Shown here: one piece after another, positions 59,459-64,000 of the stretch
Numbering within the stretch: the stretch's first letter is position 1
Layout of the letters: every line of letters begins with the position of its first letter
Assembly: GCA_914767715.1 (NCBI GenBank)
Contig: OU612066.1
Location: 29,672,283 to 29,736,282, forward strand
Reading direction: 5' to 3'
Source: Membranipora membranacea
Lineage: Eukaryota; Bryozoa; Gymnolaemata; Cheilostomatida; Membraniporidae
DNA length: 64,000 nt
Notes under the pieces: generated by a model
Seen by the model: only the letters and a program-made list of their open reading frames with translations
What the model was told of the DNA's origin: nothing
Database searches by the model: none
Made by a program: the position numbers and the translations under genes

Positions 59459-61868
59459 GCTTGGAATGAGTGTCTATTTTGGAGAGACTACTATTTTAAA
59501 ATAGCTCAATCTGTTAGGCCTATAACATGCTTTAAGTAAGCCCATAAAATGTCTGATTTGTCATTCTCATACTATGACCATTTTATGTTATGTATGTATG
59601 TATGTCAAATTCCTAAGCATGTATATTGTATACTTTAAACTGAATTGTCATTAATTGTAGCTAGTAATTTTACTTATTTTTTCAATTTATTACATCAAGC
59701 GTCCAGTTGCATCAGTATTCATGCCAATCTCTTTTCTGGAGTCCAATGATTGATCCATGGAAATCTTAAGATTTTCTCCCACACCCCCCCCCCCCGCCCC
59801 CTACCTATCAAAAATTCCTAGACTTACAGGAGATTGACTGCCAGGAAGAGGGTACTGAATCCCCTAATGCCAATGCATGTGGGGCTGTTGGCTCCAAGTG
59901 TAGGTGCAACCTGGATATATTTGTCCCTCCTCATAGATATAGTAAGCATAGTTGGATGAGGGAGAGAAACCCAGGTGCCAATGATAATTGAACTTGTCAA
60001 AATAATGCTGCGTCATTATCATCATTGGCCTCCTCCTCATGATTTCAGGTGTGGTGTGTATGTCCCGTGATTCACTTGTACATTACTAACAGTTGAAGCT
60101 AGATATGTGTGCTGAAATTCTTAGAAAGACATAGGAGTGCCCTCATTGCGTGCCATTGATCGTGGCCCGCGTTTATGTGATTGGATAGAAGACCATTGGT
60201 GCTTGACTTGACACCTCATGGTGTTATGAATTCCTGTTAGCAACATAAAAAGGTACTGGGGATACTAGGCATTATGCAAGTGACTTTATGGCAGTGTATA
60301 TTTGGGTATAAAACTGAGGGTTCTGGGGGCTGTAACAATCAACTTTGAAAGCTCACCCAGGTGGGCTCTTACCTATGACTCATGTGAAATCAATCTCATG
60401 GCAATGTTTAGGAAACATGCTAACCAAGCATGCCATCTCACCGTTTCAAAAAAGAGGGGGTTGGTGGCGCTCATAAGCAAGCCCTCTGGTCTACTAGGAG
60501 TTGTGCACTCGCACCAAACAGCTTCAGTTTCTCATTTCTTCCGGCTTTGATGTAACAATTTATTATTCGATTGATAAATTCATCTGCAAAAACTAGATGA
60601 AGAGAGGTAAGTGTCTGTGCGACAAAGCTAGCTCCAACTGATATCATGGGATTTCTACAGACACTGATACTGTTTACCAGTACACATTCATTACAGGTCA
60701 ATGTGAAGACCAAGAAACTGTTGCTTAAAATGGTGAGTGGTTACACAAGGCCTGGCCTACTACGGAGTGAAGAAGGCTCATTGTGGACAAAGTTGTAAAT
60801 ACAAGTAAGTAAGATAACGTTCTAAATCTCCTGCGTTTTGTCTCACGTTTATCTTTTTTTCGTCAAGGGAGAAGGTTGTGATTACCCACCAATAGACATC
60901 ATCTTTTCTATTTGACTAAAAATAACACACAACCCAAATAACAACCTTTACTTACACCTAACATTTTCCATCCCTTCCTTATTCTGATTTAACCAGCCAA
61001 GGAGATGGTATTCTTGTTATCATTTTTGCATATCAAAGTGCTCTTGTCATAAACTCCAATACTATTTTTATAATAAGTTTTCAGCGGCAACGGTTAAATG
61101 GGAGGAAAAAGGACTATCGAAAATTGACAAAACGAAATAGAACTTGAATATGACCGATAATAAGATATAGTTTCAACATCCTGTTGCAAATCATAATTGA
61201 ATTAGTACAATGCCCCTCAAGTCCCAAGCATCCTTTTTTTATAAATGTAGAAATGGCATCACATACATTAAATGGGTGATTTTATAGGAGAAGACAACCC
61301 GATGTTATGGTCATTAAATATTTTAAATCATGTTAAAATGTCAATTAACATCTATCTAAGAATTGTCATTGAACAATGATGGATGATAATGTCATTAAAT
61401 AATGGGCCTCCAATTTACCCAAATCATTAATTTACATAGCCTTACATATTCACAGACTGGAGTCACGTACAAAAATGTTAAGGGCAGCATCTTTATGGAA
61501 ATATGCATTGTTAAGCTAGTTTTCTATAATTCAATATTGTCAGTGTTAATTCAAACAAGGCCTCGATGCATGTTTGTGATTAATCAGAGCCTTTGGGTTA
61601 CCTAACAATCAAACTGAGCTAATTGGTGAAAATTGTCTCGTTATTGATATCAAAACGAGCATCCCACAGTCGGCATCTCAATACGAGAGAGGCTTGCAGT
61701 TAAATCGCTCGACGAATGAGCATAAAACATAAAAAAAACGTTACCGCATGCAGGGCTTGACTGTACGAACAAAAAGTAATAAAACAGTTTCACTACCTTG
61801 AGTACCTTGCTGACCAAACTCAATAGTCAAACGGGAAGGGCAACCACTGAAAGGGATTAGGCTTCACC

Positions 61869-64000
61869 ATGTTTGTATACGGAACTGCAATCCTGATTTT
61901 CGTGCAAATTTGGCTGTGCCAAGCTGAACAGATTTCGCTGAAGCTTGTTGGAGGCAGGTAAGACATCGATGTATTTACTCTACTTAGATTTGCACTGCTA
62001 TCAAATTATCTACCTAAGCTTTGTGATTAGTGACAATGAGATCTGTTCTCATTTTCTGTTTAACAACAATAATTCTAACAGACTAGCTAGCGTGTGCTGT
62101 AGACCTAATCCTCCTGACCATTTTACGGGATTACTTTCAAATAATCTAATATATTTTACTAACAACACCATAATCCCCTTGCCTAATCCTAGAAACCCTT
62201 TGTTTTGGTTGAACAAAAAAAGTGGCTGCATGACACTATTTGAAATATTGATGCTGCAAGAAAAATGGAAAGCTTTCTACCTTTTACCTGGTGATATGGG
62301 CTAACAATCCCCATACCACCAGGTATAAGGTAGTTTAGCACTCCATTTTGCCTGCAGCATAAATATTTCAACCTTATTTCAGCTCATATCATGAATCCCA
62401 GGTATCACCCCAATATTGTTTTTCCTATTTCATATTCAGACATAATAATATATTCCATGCAGAGCATTTTTATGTTTTGGGCACATTTACATGATGCTTT
62501 TATGTCCATATGTCCATATGCTTGCGTCAGTTGTACATACTATTTTTGGCCTTGAATTACTATTGGTTTTAATTTGCAAAATATCAAGTTAGGCTACCGA
62601 CCCTACGTATAATTATTTTTGAAGCGTCAATAATATAATAATTGGCTAATGCAGATGTTAATGCTGATGTTGTGTCTAGTACAGGATGTATCTAATAACG
62701 TTGAATTAGCTTTGCACTTTGTTATATCCAAGGCCAAAACGAGCTGTCCTGGGCCCAACTCTAGATTTTGTAAGTTTTTTTTGTTTGTCCGAACTGATAT
62801 GTATAAAAATATTTTGATATTACATCATTTTTACAATTTACAGTGATTTATATGAGGGGAATGTTTTGGTGAAGCGAGGATCAGACTGGGGCCTTGTTTG
62901 TGATGATGAATGGGATATCGATAATGGACATGTTGTTTGCAAGCAACTTGGAATGGGAAAAGCAATCAAAGTTACTACATACAACAAATATAAAAGCAGT
63001 CGTGTCGGTAAGATGATATAATTTTGCTGTCAATTTCAGCTTTTCCACTTACTCTCTTGTTGTTGCCCAGTTTCCATTTCTCAGAATTCATCTCTGTGTT
63101 TAGCATGTAAATATGTTTTTCTCATGGATTCAAAATGATAAATGATAAATTATGGAGTAATCAAAAGATGTGACGAGGAAGGCCTTGAAAATATATGTTG
63201 CATCAGACATTTCTGGCAACTTACATCAATTGTTATATAATATCTCAATTTTCTTGAAAACCATTGGAGATGTAAATGTATGGCCTTGTAGAATCCCCAT
63301 AGTCCAAAACACCGATAACCATACAGCTGCCACCTGGCATTCTGATGTCCGAGGGTCATTCGGGGGACAAGCTTTTTAGAACGCCTAGCTGTATCTTTCG
63401 AGTCCTATTTCAATGTTACTCAGAATCAGTTTGCATGGGAGGAATTTTCTATTGTTTACTGCTCATGCTCTTCTCATTAACCTTCCAGTTGTGTCATTTA
63501 TTTTTTTGCTATTGTGTCTTTGATCTGAGTCTGGTATTTATTTACCCACGGAAATGACAAGTGATAGTGATGACTGCTACATGCAGTGTTGCATGCCAAG
63601 AAACTCTAACCTATAATAGAGGACAGATCGGATATTAGATTCTTTAATTGATTTCAATCCTGCGTAGGCAGACCAGACAAGGAAAAATAGCTATAAAGCT
63701 ACACTATGTTTTAGTGTCAGTTGCATCATCGTTTCTGTATAGTTATGATACAGTTTATATCCTGTTGTTGTTTGCAGAGAGGATATTCCTTGATGACGTG
63801 AAATGCTCAGGATATGAATCCAATCTTGGCGAGTGTAAACATAGAGAATGGATGCAGAGTAACTGTAATGCAGGGGAAGCAGCTGGTGTTGTATGTGAAG
63901 GAGCAGCAACACCCACAATGCCTCAGCCCGCCGTAGCAGCACCCACAATGCCCCAGCCTGCCGGTCATCTTCTGAAGATAATTGCTCAAACAGGAGAAGC
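61869..64000 (+). CDS. Secreted SRCR-domain protein (5' part, truncated by window end)
   Basis: Exons are 61869-61957, 62844-63007 and 63778 to beyond 64000, in phase. The first exon gives a clear signal peptide (MFVYGTAILIFVQIWLCQA, cleavage near residue 19) and the start of the domain. Residues of about 24-128 are one scavenger receptor cysteine-rich domain: SLKLVGGR, WGLVCDDEWD, HVVCKQLGMG, IFLDDVKCSGYE, LGECKHREW, AGVVCEG. Six cysteines fit group A, as in LOXL and MARCO proteins. A short Thr/Pro/Ala-rich tandem (PTMPQPAVAA, then PTMPQPAG) follows and the frame is open to the end. It is an extracellular protein or receptor, of the sort used in recognition or matrix; what follows is unknown. 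Confidence 0.88.
62241..62372. mobile_element. Imperfect inverted repeat, about 132 bp, in SRCR gene intron 1
   Basis: Arms of about 60 bp (outer TGAAATATTGATGCTGC, inner ACCTGGTGATATGGG) pair with their complements on the right with some mismatches. It has no coding content. Confidence 0.65.

Larger units (their letters stand above)
58415..61868. other. Intergenic region with clustered young transposon relics
   Basis: No exon is supported in 3.4 kb. It contains two members of one hAT-like MITE (58781-58925 and 59188-59230), a minimal palindrome (59435-59458), and poly-G or poly-C runs at about 58641, 59054 and 59786. Confidence 0.6.

Overview
This 64 kb window is nuclear DNA of an animal. 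Genes are split by GT-AG introns, intergenic DNA is AT-rich, and there are tRNA-derived SINE-like repeats and many short palindromic DNA-transposon relics. The gene families (SSUH2, CREBL2, SNRPB, SLX9, apple/F5-8C and SRCR proteins) fit an invertebrate metazoan. I cannot fix the phylum from sequence alone; a marine invertebrate such as a sponge or cnidarian is only a guess. I worked out exon chains by hand from splice sites and reading phase. Every multi-exon chain reported here closes in frame.

Layout. (1) 0.9-24.7 kb: three tandem SSUH2-like genes on the + strand. Copies 1 and 2 come from a duplication of about 8.7 kb that also carried introns, 5' UTR exon and 3' flank. Copy 3 is older and more divergent. 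Copy 1 carries two adjacent alternative versions of the first zinc-cysteine exon, apparently mutually exclusive; in copy 2 one of the pair has decayed. (2) 27.1-27.9 kb: a CREBL2-type bZIP gene on the - strand. (3) 32.6-34.3 kb: SNRPB, the Sm-B/B' core spliceosomal protein, on the + strand. (4) 35.5-38.5 kb: a secreted protein with a PAN/apple-like and a discoidin-like (F5/8 C) domain, preceded by a decayed partial copy of itself. (5) 39.2-42.0 kb: SLX9/FAM207A, a ribosome-biogenesis factor, on the - strand. (6) 46.2-47.9 kb: a small unrecognised multi-pass membrane protein (-), divergent from (7) a ZAD-like multi-zinc-finger protein (+, 48.1-55.0 kb). (8) 56.0-58.4 kb: a protein with a C-terminal KPWE motif (PEX39-like tail) on the - strand. 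(9) 61.9-64.0 kb: the 5' part of a secreted SRCR-domain gene, cut by the window end.

The genes form no pathway together apart from the SSUH2 cluster. The unusual biology lies in that cluster: exon duplication, exon decay, a coding minisatellite, and a WW-ligand motif present in one copy and lost in another. There is also a dense set of miniature inverted-repeat elements, several with visible target-site duplications: hAT-like with 8 bp, a TAGCC-ended family with about 9 bp, and a TTAA-flanked foldback.
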